A DNA stretch of 29,008 nt from CAYJBH01 sp964369965 (lineage in GTDB: Bacteria > Bacillota > Clostridia > Oscillospirales > Ruminococcaceae), in NCBI GenBank assembly GCA_964369965.1, contig CAYJGF010000026.1, forward strand, positions 1 to 29,008, given 5' to 3'. Below the pieces are notes generated by a model. That model saw only the letters and a list, made by a program, of their open reading frames with translations, was not told where the DNA came from and ran no database searches. Position numbers and translations under genes: made by a program. Positions 1-8,058 of this stretch are shown piece after piece; position 1 is the first letter of the stretch; each line of letters starts with the position of its first letter.

Positions 1-2
1 GT

Positions 3-272
3 CAGCTAAGAGATATAGCCACGGTACACCGCATGAAAGTAGGCGTAAAATCTGCTAAACGCATTACCGACAAGCTATTAAAAAGTATAAGACGGCTTGA
101 AGAATTCCCTAATATGGGAGTAGTGCCTCCGAGTGCAATGCTTGAAAAATTCGGCTATCGTATGCTCATAGTAGAAGAATATCTGTGCTTTTATAAGCAA
201 GAAAAAGACACCGTTTATGTCAACCAAATACTGCACGGAAGTGTAGATTACGTAAAGTTTTTAATAAAATAA
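3..272 (+). CDS. RelE/ParE-family toxin (5' partial)
   Basis: The reading frame is open to the left edge of the window, so the true start lies upstream; an internal ATG at 33 exists but would cut off the first helix. The visible part (about 89 residues) has the layout of type II toxins of the RelE/ParE superfamily: an N-terminal helical part, the segment LEEFPNMGVVPP (compare the usual L..xPxxG turn), then the beta-strand core GYRMLIVEEYLCFY and a C-terminal VNQILHGSVDYVKFL strand/helix. Known members cleave mRNA on the ribosome or poison gyrase; which applies here cannot be told. The cognate antitoxin would be expected just upstream, outside the window. A hairpin terminator follows the stop codon. 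Base composition is AT-rich like the next 900 bases and unlike the opp operon, consistent with mobile DNA. Confidence 0.75.
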   Translation, partial: QLRDIATVHRMKVGVKSAKRITDKLLKSIRRLEEFPNMGVVPPSAMLEKFGYRMLIVEEYLCFYKQEKDTVYVNQILHGSVDYVKFLIK

Positions 273-279
273 TTTATTG

Positions 280-307
280 CAGCTACTGTTTACAGTGGCT
301 GTTTTTT
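280..307 (+). terminator. Intrinsic terminator after the toxin gene
   Basis: A near-perfect 10-bp stem (CAGCTACTGT at 280-289 with ACAGTGGCTG at 292-301, one G-U pair) is followed by six T residues at 302-307, eight bases after the toxin stop codon. Confidence 0.75.
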
Positions 308-322
308 ATTGAAATAATTATA

Positions 323-613
323 ATGTTAAAGGAAAGGAAAACAAAGTTGAATGACAAAAGCACATTGTCGGTTTTATTAATACAACCGATGAAACCACCG
401 TCGATTATAGAAATTGGCGAAATATTAGAGTGTATGCGAAGTATAGTAGGCAAAAATTTAGTTGAAATCATGCCGTTCGATAAAGAAATTGCCTGATGCA
501 AAGCATAAACGGCTACCTTTAAACCGTGCGCTTTATCATGAAAACGGCGAGATTATACCGCAGGATATGCAGTAAAAAAGGATGAATTATATACGTTTGC
601 AACTTCAAAATGA
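323..613 (+). pseudogene. Frame-broken DUF3846-like gene
   Basis: Two frames together spell a DUF3846-like protein, a family found on conjugative elements of Clostridia and of unknown function. From ATG 323 (or TTG 347, with GGAAAGGAAA at 331-340 as ribosome site) the frame gives a strand-helix start with VLLIQPMKPP and then GEILECMRSIVG and LVEIMPFD, stopping at TGA 494-496. The match continues in another frame from 492 with RLPLNRALYHENGEI, the family's most recognisable block, stopping at 573-575. A third piece in the first frame runs to a TGA at 611-613. At least one frameshift separates the two halves, so no intact product is expected unless recoding occurs. The recognition is from memory of the family pattern; the two-frame continuity is visible directly. 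Confidence 0.6.
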
Positions 614-647
614 GGTTGTTTTTTTTATTTTATGAAAGGGAATTGTT

Positions 648-1052
648 ATGAAAAATTATAAAATTAAAGTGAGCATGACCGTAGAAAAACTGGTGGAAGT
701 GGAGGCATTTCCGTTTCCGATAAGAGAAATACAAACAGACAATGGAACCAAGTTTACCAATGCCTTGCTACAGAAAAAGTGCACACACAAAAGCTTGTTT
801 GAGCAAGCGTTAGAGGACTTAAATATCAAATATCACCGAATAAGAGTGGCGACACCCAGACATAACGGCAAGGTAGAAAGACAGCACCGAATAGATGAAC
901 TTAGGTTCTACAGCAAGATGAAAATGTACAACTTGGCAGATGGTAGAAAACAGCTTGAAAAATATAACGCAAAATCTAACAATATACCGAAAATTTGCCT
1001 AAAATATAAAACACCTAACGAAATTATAGAGCAATATTTATGGGTGATGTAG
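648..1052 (+). pseudogene. Chimeric ORF: DpnD/PcfM-like start fused to IS481-family transposase 3' fragment
   Basis: The first 20 or so residues (MKNYKIKVSMTVEKLVEVEA) resemble the start of DpnD/PcfM-type small proteins of conjugative elements, and they have a ribosome site GAAAGGGA at 634-641. From about nt 706 the frame turns into the C-terminal half of an IS481-family integrase-type transposase: IQTDNGTKF holds the second catalytic Asp, and ATPRHNGKVERQHR holds the catalytic Glu; the family tail with SNNIP and a TPNEIIEQY-like end follows. The N-terminal DNA-binding domain and the first catalytic Asp are absent, so it cannot be an active transposase. The simplest reading is an IS insertion into a small element gene followed by deletion of the IS 5' part. 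The in-frame fusion could still be translated. Confidence 0.75.
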
Positions 1053-1063
1053 GAAAGCCGCCA

Positions 1064-1114
1064 AAAAATCCCTCTCCATTCCTCGCCTACGGCTCGTCAC
1101 TACGAGGGATTTTT
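1064..1114 (+). terminator. Large-loop inverted repeat, possible terminator
   Basis: An 11-bp perfect inverted repeat (AAAAATCCCTC at 1064-1074 and GAGGGATTTTT at 1104-1114) encloses a 29-base loop that itself holds the short pairing GCC-TAC-GGC. It lies just after the transposase-fragment stop. The T-run is part of the stem, so it could act as a bidirectional terminator; it may also be a dispersed repeat or IS-end relic. Confidence 0.45.
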
Positions 1115-1150
1115 CGATTAAAACCTTTAACTTTATATTTTTTTGGAGTA

Positions 1151-1193
1151 AAGTGTCACCTTTCATTGACATTCGTACAGATTTACATATGAA
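1151..1193 (+). other. Possible IS481-type element end
   Basis: About 100 bases past the transposase fragment the sequence TGTCA (1154-1158) and TGACA (1167-1171) flank CCTTTCAT. TGTCA-type termini are common in IS481/IS3-like elements, so this may be the surviving right end. The left end is not present, so the assignment rests on position only. The same TTGACA (1166-1171) with TATGAA (1188-1193, 16-base spacer) could also act as a weak outward promoter. Confidence 0.25.
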
Positions 1194-1208
1194 AATTCAT
1201 TTTATCAC

Positions 1209-1237
1209 TTTACTTATCAATCCTTATAGTGTATAAT
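1209..1237 (+). promoter_or_regulatory. Promoter of the opp operon
   Basis: A -35-like TTTACT (1209-1214), a 17-base spacer and a perfect TATAAT -10 (1232-1237) place a sigma-A start site near 1243-1246, about 70 bases before the oppA start. Confidence 0.6.
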
Positions 1238-1276
1238 TAAAGCCTACAGAATAACTCGTTATTCAGTAGGCTTTAA
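1237..1276 (+). promoter_or_regulatory. 19-bp hairpin in the oppA leader
   Basis: TTAAAGCCTAC at 1237-1247 and GTAGGCTTTAA at 1266-1276, with GAATAAC/GTTATTC inside and one mismatch, form a 19-bp stem with a 2-base loop. It begins at the -10 box and would lie at the extreme 5' end of the oppA mRNA. It may be a terminator of upstream transcription, a 5' stabilising hairpin or an operator; few T residues follow, which argues against a strong terminator. Confidence 0.6.
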
Positions 1277-1315
1277 TTTGCGTATGAAAATTTAATATAA
1301 GGAGTGTTTATACCG

Positions 1316-3226
1316 ATGAAAAAATTTACAGCGCTTTTATTGTCATTAATTCTTGCAACGACATTGATGACCTCCTGCTCCCAGAGCAATGATGTTGCCG
1401 AGGGCACGGTGAGTGATGTATCAAGCTCCGAGCCAACCCTTGATGCGACACCCGATGCCGAGCAGACAGAGTTGACATCAGAGGTTCCGCTCGATACCTT
1501 TATGGTGGGCAGTGGTGAGATGCTCGGGGATTTCGTGTACGGCTTTGGCACAAATACATACGATGTTGCCGTTCAAACCCTTGTGGGCGGATATATGGGC
1601 ACCTATGTCATTACGCCCACGGGTGAGATTGTGCAAAACAATACCGTCGTGTCGCAGATGACGACCGATACCGACGAGGACGGCAATAAAAGCTACATCT
1701 TCACCCTCCATGACGACCTCTTGTGGAACAACGGTGAGCCGATGACAGCCGAGGACTATGTCGCCTCCGTCTTGTGGAACACCTCCCCACAATGGGCAGA
1801 GGCCGGCGCCGCCGCCAACGCATACTCCTCGCTGATAGGCTACAGTGAGTATTCCGCCGGTGAGACGGATGTTTTTACCGGTGTCAAACTTATCGATGAG
1901 TTGCAATTTTCCGTCACGGTCTCGGCGGAAGAGTTGCCCTATTTCTGGGAGAATTATAACGCCATAGTCGACCCTCTTCCTTTTAAAAGCTACCTCCCGA
2001 CCGCAACTATAAGCTCCGGCGATGATGGGTCCTCTTTCGTTTTCAGCGAGGGCGACCTTTTGAGCGAGTGCACACGCGTAGCATCGAGTGAGCGATATGC
2101 GCCGAGCGTCAGCTGTGGACCGTACAGTTTTGTATCGTTTGAAAATCAAACGGTCACATTACAGCGCAACGAGCATTTTAAAGGGGATTACAACGGCAAT
2201 AAACCGTATTTTGAGTACGTTATACAAAAAGCAATACCGCTTGAGACAAGTGTCGAATGGGTAACCAGTGGTCAAATTGACCTTGTCGCAGGCGTTGTAG
2301 AGGGCGAGAAAATCGAGGCCGCCAAAGCCTCCGACGCGGTTACAATGCAGTCCTATCTGCGCTCGGGATACGGATATCTCGCCATGATGTGTGACTACGG
2401 TGTCACCGCCGACAACAACGTGCGCTGGGCGCTTGCCTCGCTAATCGACCGCAGTTCCGTTGTGGACTATGTGCTCGGCGGATACGGCAGTACCGTGGAC
2501 AGTGAATACGGAATAGGTCAATGGATGTATCAAGAAACAGCGGCGGAATTGCAGGAGGCACTAAAACCCATCTCGTTCAACATAGATGTCGCGAACGACT
2601 ACCTCGATGAAACACAGTGGATATACGAGGAGGACGGCACGACACCGTTTGAGCGTTCAAAGGCAAACGCCGACGGGACGTATATGCGCCACAACGAGCA
2701 GGGCGAGAGATTGGTGGTCAACCACCTCGGCTCGCTGGACAATGTCCTGACCGACATAATCGAGATTGAGTATATCGCCAATGCACCGCTTGCCGGCATG
2801 GAGTTCAATGTCGAAAAGGTGGAATACTCCTCCATGATAGACACATATTATGCGAGTTTTGAAACCCCCGAGGAGGAGCGTATTTACAACACATTTAACC
2901 TCGCGACAAACTTCAGCTTTATTTTTGACCGCTACACAATATGGCACTCCGACTTTATCGGTGCGCAACAAAATCGCCTGCAACTGAGTGATGCGACGTT
3001 GGATGAGCTGATTATAGAAATGCGTCAGAGTGACCCCGACGACATCGATGGCTATCTTGAAACATGGCTAAATTATCAGGTGCGCTGGAATGAGCTTATG
3101 CCCACAGTGCCGCTCTATTCAAATGAGTACTATGATATCGCGCACGCCTATGTCGATAATTTGAACACTACCATCTATGCCACCTACGATGAAATTATCT
3201 GTGAGATATCAAAGAGCGAAAAATAA
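1316..3226 (+). CDS. oppA: Oligopeptide ABC transporter substrate-binding lipoprotein
   Basis: This is a solute-binding protein family 5 (OppA/DppA) lipoprotein of about 636 residues that would capture peptides outside the cell for OppB/OppC. I chose ATG 1316 (AAGGAG at 1299-1304) over GTG 1304, because the GTG lies inside the ribosome site. The N-terminus is a lipoprotein signal: MKK, a hydrophobic run and the lipobox LMTSC, followed by a Ser/Asp/Glu-rich linker. Family features include FTLHDDLLWNNGEPMTAEDYV (about residues 128-148), SCGPYSF and the NVRWALASLIDR helix. It is somewhat longer than typical OppA proteins. It is the first gene of the operon and lies 12 bases ahead of oppB. The substrate is inferred from the neighbouring M3 oligoendopeptidase; nickel or glycan-type ligands are not excluded for this family. 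Confidence 0.92.
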   Translation: MKKFTALLLSLILATTLMTSCSQSNDVAEGTVSDVSSSEPTLDATPDAEQTELTSEVPLDTFMVGSGEMLGDFVYGFGTNTYDVAVQTLVGGYMGTYVITPTGEIVQNNTVVSQMTTDTDEDGNKSYIFTLHDDLLWNNGEPMTAEDYVASVLWNTSPQWAEAGAAANAYSSLIGYSEYSAGETDVFTGVKLIDELQFSVTVSAEELPYFWENYNAIVDPLPFKSYLPTATISSGDDGSSFVFSEGDLLSECTRVASSERYAPSVSCGPYSFVSFENQTVTLQRNEHFKGDYNGNKPYFEYVIQKAIPLETSVEWVTSGQIDLVAGVVEGEKIEAAKASDAVTMQSYLRSGYGYLAMMCDYGVTADNNVRWALASLIDRSSVVDYVLGGYGSTVDSEYGIGQWMYQETAAELQEALKPISFNIDVANDYLDETQWIYEEDGTTPFERSKANADGTYMRHNEQGERLVVNHLGSLDNVLTDIIEIEYIANAPLAGMEFNVEKVEYSSMIDTYYASFETPEEERIYNTFNLATNFSFIFDRYTIWHSDFIGAQQNRLQLSDATLDELIIEMRQSDPDDIDGYLETWLNYQVRWNELMPTVPLYSNEYYDIAHAYVDNLNTTIYATYDEIICEISKSEK

Positions 3227-3238
3227 AAGGATGCCCTG

Positions 3239-4210
3239 ATGGTACGGTATATTATGAAGCGAATACTAATATTGATACCGGTTGTCTTTTTAGTGTCGGT
3301 TGTAATTTTCGCTGTGACGAGGATAATGCCGGGTGATCCTGTGCGCCTTATGTTGCCGCCGGATCTCACGCAGGAGCAGTATGAGGCATCATACGAGGCA
3401 ATGTATAAAAAATTGGGTTACGATAGGGATATTGTGACCCAATACTTTATGTGGATAGGCGGTATTTTTGATGGCGAGTTCGGCTATTCCAACATGTCAA
3501 ACAGGCCGGTGTCACAGGTCATAGGTGAACCGCTGAAAAACACCTTGATACTCAACCTCGGGGTCAACTTCCTCTATCTCCTCATTGCCATACCTGTCGG
3601 GATAAAGTGTGCTGTTAAACGCTTGTCACTCTATGATAATTCATGGCAGATTTTTTCCATTATTACCTACTCCACCCCCTCTTTTTTTCTCGCTATCTTT
3701 TTGATATATATCTTTGCGATAAATCTCGGTTGGTTCCCCATGGGCGGTATGCCGAGCGGCGCCGACATGGACTTTGTGGGGTATGCGTTGGAGTGGCTTC
3801 GCACGCTCGCGCTCCCGACCGTCACCTTGACCGTCGTCAGCCTTGCCGGTGCTATTCGATACGTTCGCAACGCCATGATTGAGGCACTCTCTCAGGACTA
3901 TATCAGGACGGCGCGCGCCAAAGGTCTTGCGGATAAGGTTATCATCTATTCCCACGCTTTTCGCAATGCGCTCATCCCCGTCTCCTACATTATTATAGGG
4001 ACGATGTTCTCTCTTTTCGCCGGTTCGGCGATTATCGAGAGTGTTTTTCAATACAACGGCATCGGTGGTTTAATAATCAGTGCTGTCCAACACCGTGACG
4101 ACCAACTGCTTACAACGCTCAATCTTTTTTATGCGGTGATAAGCCTTGTCTCGGTCTTGGTTGCGGATATTGTATATGCCCTCGTCGACCCACGCATTAA
4201 GCTGAATTGA
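3239..4210 (+). CDS. oppB: Oligopeptide ABC transporter permease OppB/DppB
   Basis: This is a membrane permease of the DppB/OppB type (BPD_transp_1), 323 residues, the usual length. It has an N-terminal membrane segment (about 8-29), the family block ending in RIMPGDP (28-34), a large first external loop with LGYDRDIVTQYFMW and FGYSNMSNRPV, and a further membrane core. The EAA loop that contacts the ATPases is DYIRTARAKGL with an FRNALIPV end (about 220-248). ATG 3239 is preceded by AAAAGGA at 3225-3231. It pairs with the unusual OppC encoded 12 bases downstream. Nothing in this subunit looks altered, so the odd feature of the transporter is confined to OppC. Confidence 0.95.
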   Translation: MVRYIMKRILILIPVVFLVSVVIFAVTRIMPGDPVRLMLPPDLTQEQYEASYEAMYKKLGYDRDIVTQYFMWIGGIFDGEFGYSNMSNRPVSQVIGEPLKNTLILNLGVNFLYLLIAIPVGIKCAVKRLSLYDNSWQIFSIITYSTPSFFLAIFLIYIFAINLGWFPMGGMPSGADMDFVGYALEWLRTLALPTVTLTVVSLAGAIRYVRNAMIEALSQDYIRTARAKGLADKVIIYSHAFRNALIPVSYIIIGTMFSLFAGSAIIESVFQYNGIGGLIISAVQHRDDQLLTTLNLFYAVISLVSVLVADIVYALVDPRIKLN

Positions 4211-4222
4211 AGAGGGGGGGAT

Positions 4223-6070
4223 ATGACGAATAAAAAACCGAGAAATTCTGTTTTCACAATGTTTAACAGGGCATTTAAAGGGGACGCACGCGCCGATGAC
4301 TTTAACAATCTTGCGCTCAAAACACCGTTGCAGACGGTGATGTTAAAGTTTTTTAAAAGCAAATCCGGCATAGTAGGCATGGTGGGTTTTTTGTTTGTTT
4401 TTCTACTTTCTTTTGTCGGCTCGCTGGTTTTCCCTCTTAATGAGACCTATACCGAGTTGACCCACGCGAACCTACGACCCGGTGTCAACTACCTTGCTTT
4501 CCCGCCGGAATTATCGCCACGGGATATCAAAAAGATATCGTCCGGCATCTCTTTCAGCGCCGCCATAACCCACGACGGTGAATTTCATCTCTGGGGGACG
4601 GAGGCGAATAAGGAGCAGGATAATGTCTCCACCTACATATTCGACATACCGCAAGGGGTACTCCAAAACAACATTGTGGACATCGCCTGTGGTGGCAATC
4701 ATATCTTTGCCGTGGACGAGGGCAATAACTTCTATGCATGGGGCTATAATGGAAACGAGCAGATAGAGGTGCCGGAGGATGTGCGTGAGATAATAGCCGA
4801 CCCCGAAATTGATATTTTGCAGATGGAGGCGATGTCAAGCTGGACGGCATTGCTCACCGACGACGGGAATGTGCACATCTGGGGCAGCCAACAAGCGCAG
4901 AATACACTACTTATATCCTCAAGATTGGACGGGCGTATAGCGCAGATAGCCGCCGGTGACAACAACATGGCACTGCTTTTGGACGACGGCACCGTGCAGG
5001 TCATCGGGGACCGCGGCACCGAATTTTTCCTCAACATGCCGGAGGAGTTGACCGACAACAGTGTGAATATCGTCGATATCACCGCCACCAACCGCAACGT
5101 TGTGGCGATAGACGATGAGGGCAACCTTTACAGCTGGGGCAGTACACAGGACGCCCTTGACAAAATACCGACATTTTCGGGTGCGATAGTCGCGGTCGAT
5201 GCCGGATACCGCAACTTTATGGCGCTGACAGACGGCGGTGAGGTCGTGGTGTGGGGCAACGATGAATATAATCAGACAACAGCGCCCGACAACCTTGCCA
5301 ATATCGATTATATATTTGCGGACTATTATCAGTTCTATGCAGGCGGTGAGGAACTGCACGGCTTTGGCAATGAGGGGTATCTTTTCGGCACCGATCAGTT
5401 TGGGCGCGATATCTTCACACGGATAATCCACGGTGGCAGAATTTCGTTGACGGTGGGGGCGGTCGCGGTCGTGATATCGGTATTCATCGCACTGGTTGTC
5501 GGTCTCACCGCAGGGTATTTCGGCGGCTGGGTTGACCATGTGTTGATGAGGGTTGCCGACGTTTTCTCCGCCATCCCCTTTTTGCCTATCGCCATCACAC
5601 TATCCTACGCGTTTGGGGCAGAGATGGAGCAATCGCACAAAATTTATCTTATCATGGTGATTTTGGGGCTTTTGGGGTGGATGTCCCTTGCGCGGTTAAT
5701 CCGTGCGCAACTGCTCTTTGTGCGTGAAAAGGATTATGTTTTGGCGGCACGCGCGCTGGGTCTGCGCAATCACACCATAATGTGGCGGCATATACTGCCC
5801 AACATTTTCAACCTTGTTATAGTCAACATCACGCTTGCATATGCCTCATCACTGCTTACCGAGGCGGCACTCTCCTTTATCGGACTCGGCGTGGCGGAGC
5901 CGACCCCCTCGTGGGGGAACATGCTCAACGCGTCACAGGAGATTGCGGTCATTGAGTTTTATTGGTGGAGGTGGTTGATTCCTGCCGTTTTTGTTATCAT
6001 CGCCGCATTCTCCGTCAATATGATAGGGGATGCCCTGCGTGAGGCTATGGACCCTCGCACGAATGAATAA
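4223..6070 (+). CDS. oppC: OppC/DppC permease with an inserted seven-repeat RCC1-like propeller
   Basis: The protein has 615 residues against about 300 for usual OppC. Residues 1-75 are a normal OppC start (cytoplasmic N-terminus, OppC_N segment, membrane helix about 49-71). Residues about 384-615 are the normal rest: YLFGTDQFGRDIFTR, GGRISL, five membrane segments, the EAA loop DYVLAARALGLRNH (504-517) and the SFIGLGVAEPTPSWGNML block. Between them sit seven copies of an RCC1-type motif (hydrophobic-xxG-x-AL-x-DG-x-VxxWG) at about 103-125, 152-174, 197-221, 239-262, 284-306, 322-345 and 362-382, for example FMALTDGGEVVVWGND. By OppC topology this loop is outside the membrane. The reading frame is continuous, with no stop or shift at either junction. 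The role of the propeller (peptide capture, docking of OppA, wall binding) is unknown. A ribosome site GAGGGGGGG lies at 4212-4220. Confidence 0.93.
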   Translation: MTNKKPRNSVFTMFNRAFKGDARADDFNNLALKTPLQTVMLKFFKSKSGIVGMVGFLFVFLLSFVGSLVFPLNETYTELTHANLRPGVNYLAFPPELSPRDIKKISSGISFSAAITHDGEFHLWGTEANKEQDNVSTYIFDIPQGVLQNNIVDIACGGNHIFAVDEGNNFYAWGYNGNEQIEVPEDVREIIADPEIDILQMEAMSSWTALLTDDGNVHIWGSQQAQNTLLISSRLDGRIAQIAAGDNNMALLLDDGTVQVIGDRGTEFFLNMPEELTDNSVNIVDITATNRNVVAIDDEGNLYSWGSTQDALDKIPTFSGAIVAVDAGYRNFMALTDGGEVVVWGNDEYNQTTAPDNLANIDYIFADYYQFYAGGEELHGFGNEGYLFGTDQFGRDIFTRIIHGGRISLTVGAVAVVISVFIALVVGLTAGYFGGWVDHVLMRVADVFSAIPFLPIAITLSYAFGAEMEQSHKIYLIMVILGLLGWMSLARLIRAQLLFVREKDYVLAARALGLRNHTIMWRHILPNIFNLVIVNITLAYASSLLTEAALSFIGLGVAEPTPSWGNMLNASQEIAVIEFYWWRWLIPAVFVIIAAFSVNMIGDALREAMDPRTNE

Positions 6071-6085
6071 AGGAGTGATCGCAAG

Positions 6086-7078
6086 ATGAGTTTGCTCGAA
6101 ATAAAGGATTTGCACTGCTATTTTTCCACAAAACAGGGTCTTATCAAGGCGGTCAACGGTGTGTCGTTGAGCGTTAAGGAGGGGCGAACGCTCGGCATTA
6201 TCGGGGAGTCCGGCTCGGGCAAGAGCCAAACCGCCATGAGCGTGCTCAAACTCTTTGAAAAAAATCAGCGAATACACAGCGGTGAGGTCATTTTTGACGG
6301 TGAGGTTTTGTCCTCCAAAAGTGAGGAGGAAATGCGCGCCGTGCGTGGGAACTCCATTTCTGTTGTTTTTCAGGAGCCGATGACCAGCCTCAACCCTGTG
6401 TTCACCATCGAACGGCAGATATGTGAAGTGCTGATACACCATCGAAAGATGAAAAAGAGTGAGGCGAAAAAAAACGCGATAGAGCTGCTCAAATCGGTGA
6501 AAATCCCAAGCCCCGAGAGCATGGTGCACCGTTATCCCCACGAACTGTCAGGCGGTATGCGCCAACGCATTATGATTGCCACCGCGCTCGCGTGCAGACC
6601 GAAATTGCTGATTGCGGACGAGCCGACGACGGCGCTGGATGTCACCATTCAAGCACAAATCCTGCTTTTGATGAACGAGCTGAAAAATGAGAACGGCACC
6701 GCGATAATGTTCATCACCCACGACCTTGGCATCATCAACCTCATGGCGGACGATGTTGCGGTGATGTACTGCGGTCAGGTGGTGGAGATAGCGTCTGTTG
6801 AAACGATATTTGATGAGAATGCCGAGCACTCCCACCCATATACACAGGCATTATTGAAGAGCATCCCGTCCTATGCCACCAAAAAAGAAGAACGCCTTTT
6901 TGTCATTGAGGGCAACGTCCCACATCCGCTAAATTTGCCAAAAGGGTGCAAGTTCGCGCCGCGTTGTATCTACGCCAAAGAGCAATGCACAAAAGAACAG
7001 CCAACTCTCGAAAAAGTAGCACAAAATCATGAAATTAGGTGTTTTTATCCCGACAAAAGGGGGCGAAATGGAGAATAA
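6086..7078 (+). CDS. oppD: Oligopeptide transporter ATPase OppD
   Basis: This is an ABC ATPase of 330 residues that energises the OppB/OppC pore from the cytoplasmic side. Walker A GESGSGKS is at 40-47, the Q-loop region FQEPMTSLNP at 95-104, the signature LSGGMRQ at 154-160, Walker B LLIADEP at 174-180 and the switch His in ITHD at 210-213. The C-terminal oligo_HPY region (HPYTQALLKSIP, then GCKFAPRC) carries four cysteines at 288, 294, 301 and 319. The start ATG 6086 has AAAGGAGTG at 6070-6078. The 3' end overlaps the oppF start by 11 bases, so the two are translationally coupled. Confidence 0.96.
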   Translation: MSLLEIKDLHCYFSTKQGLIKAVNGVSLSVKEGRTLGIIGESGSGKSQTAMSVLKLFEKNQRIHSGEVIFDGEVLSSKSEEEMRAVRGNSISVVFQEPMTSLNPVFTIERQICEVLIHHRKMKKSEAKKNAIELLKSVKIPSPESMVHRYPHELSGGMRQRIMIATALACRPKLLIADEPTTALDVTIQAQILLLMNELKNENGTAIMFITHDLGIINLMADDVAVMYCGQVVEIASVETIFDENAEHSHPYTQALLKSIPSYATKKEERLFVIEGNVPHPLNLPKGCKFAPRCIYAKEQCTKEQPTLEKVAQNHEIRCFYPDKRGRNGE

Positions 7079-8057
7079 AAAGGTTCTTTTTTCCCTTCGT
7101 GACATAAAGATGCATTTCCCCTTGAAAAAGAGCTTTGGTTTTTATGGAAAAAGGCAATACGTCAAAGCGGTAGATGGTGTGACGCTCGATATATACGAGA
7201 ATGAGACATTCGGGCTTGTGGGGGAATCAGGGTGTGGGAAGTCCACACTCGGACGTGTGATTTTGCAACTTTATCGCCCGACAAGCGGCTCGGTCGTATA
7301 CGGGGGTCGTGTGCTCGAAAAACTGAAAAAGGAGGAGCTGCGCCGGTTGCGCCGTGAGATGCAGATGGTTTTTCAAGACCCATATTCGTCACTCAACCCC
7401 GGTTTGAGCGTGGGCAGGATTATTTCCGAGGCACTCCTTGCCCATAAAATTTTCAAACGGCGCGGTAAAGACCTTACGGAATATACGCTCGATATCATGG
7501 AGAGTTGCGGTCTGCAAAGGTACATGATAAACAGGTATCCGCACCAATTTTCGGGCGGTCAACGTCAGCGCATAGGCATTGCGCGCGCCCTTGCACTGCG
7601 CCCTAAATTCGTCGTATGTGATGAGTCGGTGTCGACACTCGATGTGTCTATACAGTCGCAGATTATCAACCTTTTGCTGGATTTAAAGGGGCAATATAAC
7701 CTCACCTATCTTTTTATTTCACATGATCTTGGCACGGTTCGATATATCTCGGATAGGATTGCGGTCATGTATCTGGGTGATATAGTGGAGTTGTCCACGA
7801 CCGAGGAGCTTTTTAAGGCACCACAGCACCCCTACACCGCCGCGCTTTTAAGCTCCATCCCGTCCATCGATGTTAAAAAGGAGATAAAGCCTTTGAGCGG
7901 TGATGTCCCAAGCCCGATAGACCCACCGAGCGGTTGTAAATTCCACCCGAGGTGTGAGCGTGCAGTCGACATTTGCAAAACCACGGCGCCACAACAGAGG
8001 GAAATTGCCAAAGACCACCTTGTCGCATGTCATTTTCCGCTCGGCGAGGGGGATTAA
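7068..8057 (+). CDS. oppF: Oligopeptide transporter ATPase OppF
   Basis: This is the second ABC ATPase, about 329 residues, forming a heterodimer with OppD. I chose ATG 7068 because AAAGGGGG (7056-7063) sits right before it; an upstream in-frame ATG at 7029 has no such site and lies deep in oppD. Walker A GESGCGKST is at 52-60, the Q-loop VFQDPYSSLNP at 101-111, the signature FSGGQRQR at 161-168, and Walker B FVVCDES at 181-187, where the usual Pro after the catalytic Glu is Ser. The C-terminal cysteines at 290, 296, 303 and 321 repeat the spacing seen in OppD exactly. The stop is one base before the start of the next small gene. Confidence 0.96.
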   Translation: MENKKVLFSLRDIKMHFPLKKSFGFYGKRQYVKAVDGVTLDIYENETFGLVGESGCGKSTLGRVILQLYRPTSGSVVYGGRVLEKLKKEELRRLRREMQMVFQDPYSSLNPGLSVGRIISEALLAHKIFKRRGKDLTEYTLDIMESCGLQRYMINRYPHQFSGGQRQRIGIARALALRPKFVVCDESVSTLDVSIQSQIINLLLDLKGQYNLTYLFISHDLGTVRYISDRIAVMYLGDIVELSTTEELFKAPQHPYTAALLSSIPSIDVKKEIKPLSGDVPSPIDPPSGCKFHPRCERAVDICKTTAPQQREIAKDHLVACHFPLGEGD

Positions 8058-8058
8058 C

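Noticed and set aside
1478..2149. Long minus-strand ORF (223 residues) inside oppA
   Set aside because: It is antisense to a clear OppA coding region, has no family motif and no ribosome site.
3643..3882. Extra plus-strand ORF in oppB
   Set aside because: It is an out-of-frame shadow of the permease gene, rich in Arg/Cys/His, with no family match.
4919..5539. Minus-strand ORF of 206 residues opposite the propeller part of oppC
   Set aside because: It shadows the repeat-rich coding frame; its sequence is low-complexity and shows no recognisable domain.
4223..6070. Possibility that oppC and the RCC1 repeats are two genes joined by error
   Set aside because: One continuous frame has permease sequence on both sides of the repeats in the correct order, with no stop, start or ribosome site at either junction.
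7029..7067. Upstream start of oppF
   Set aside because: The extra 13 residues have no conserved sequence and the ribosome site is directly before ATG 7068.
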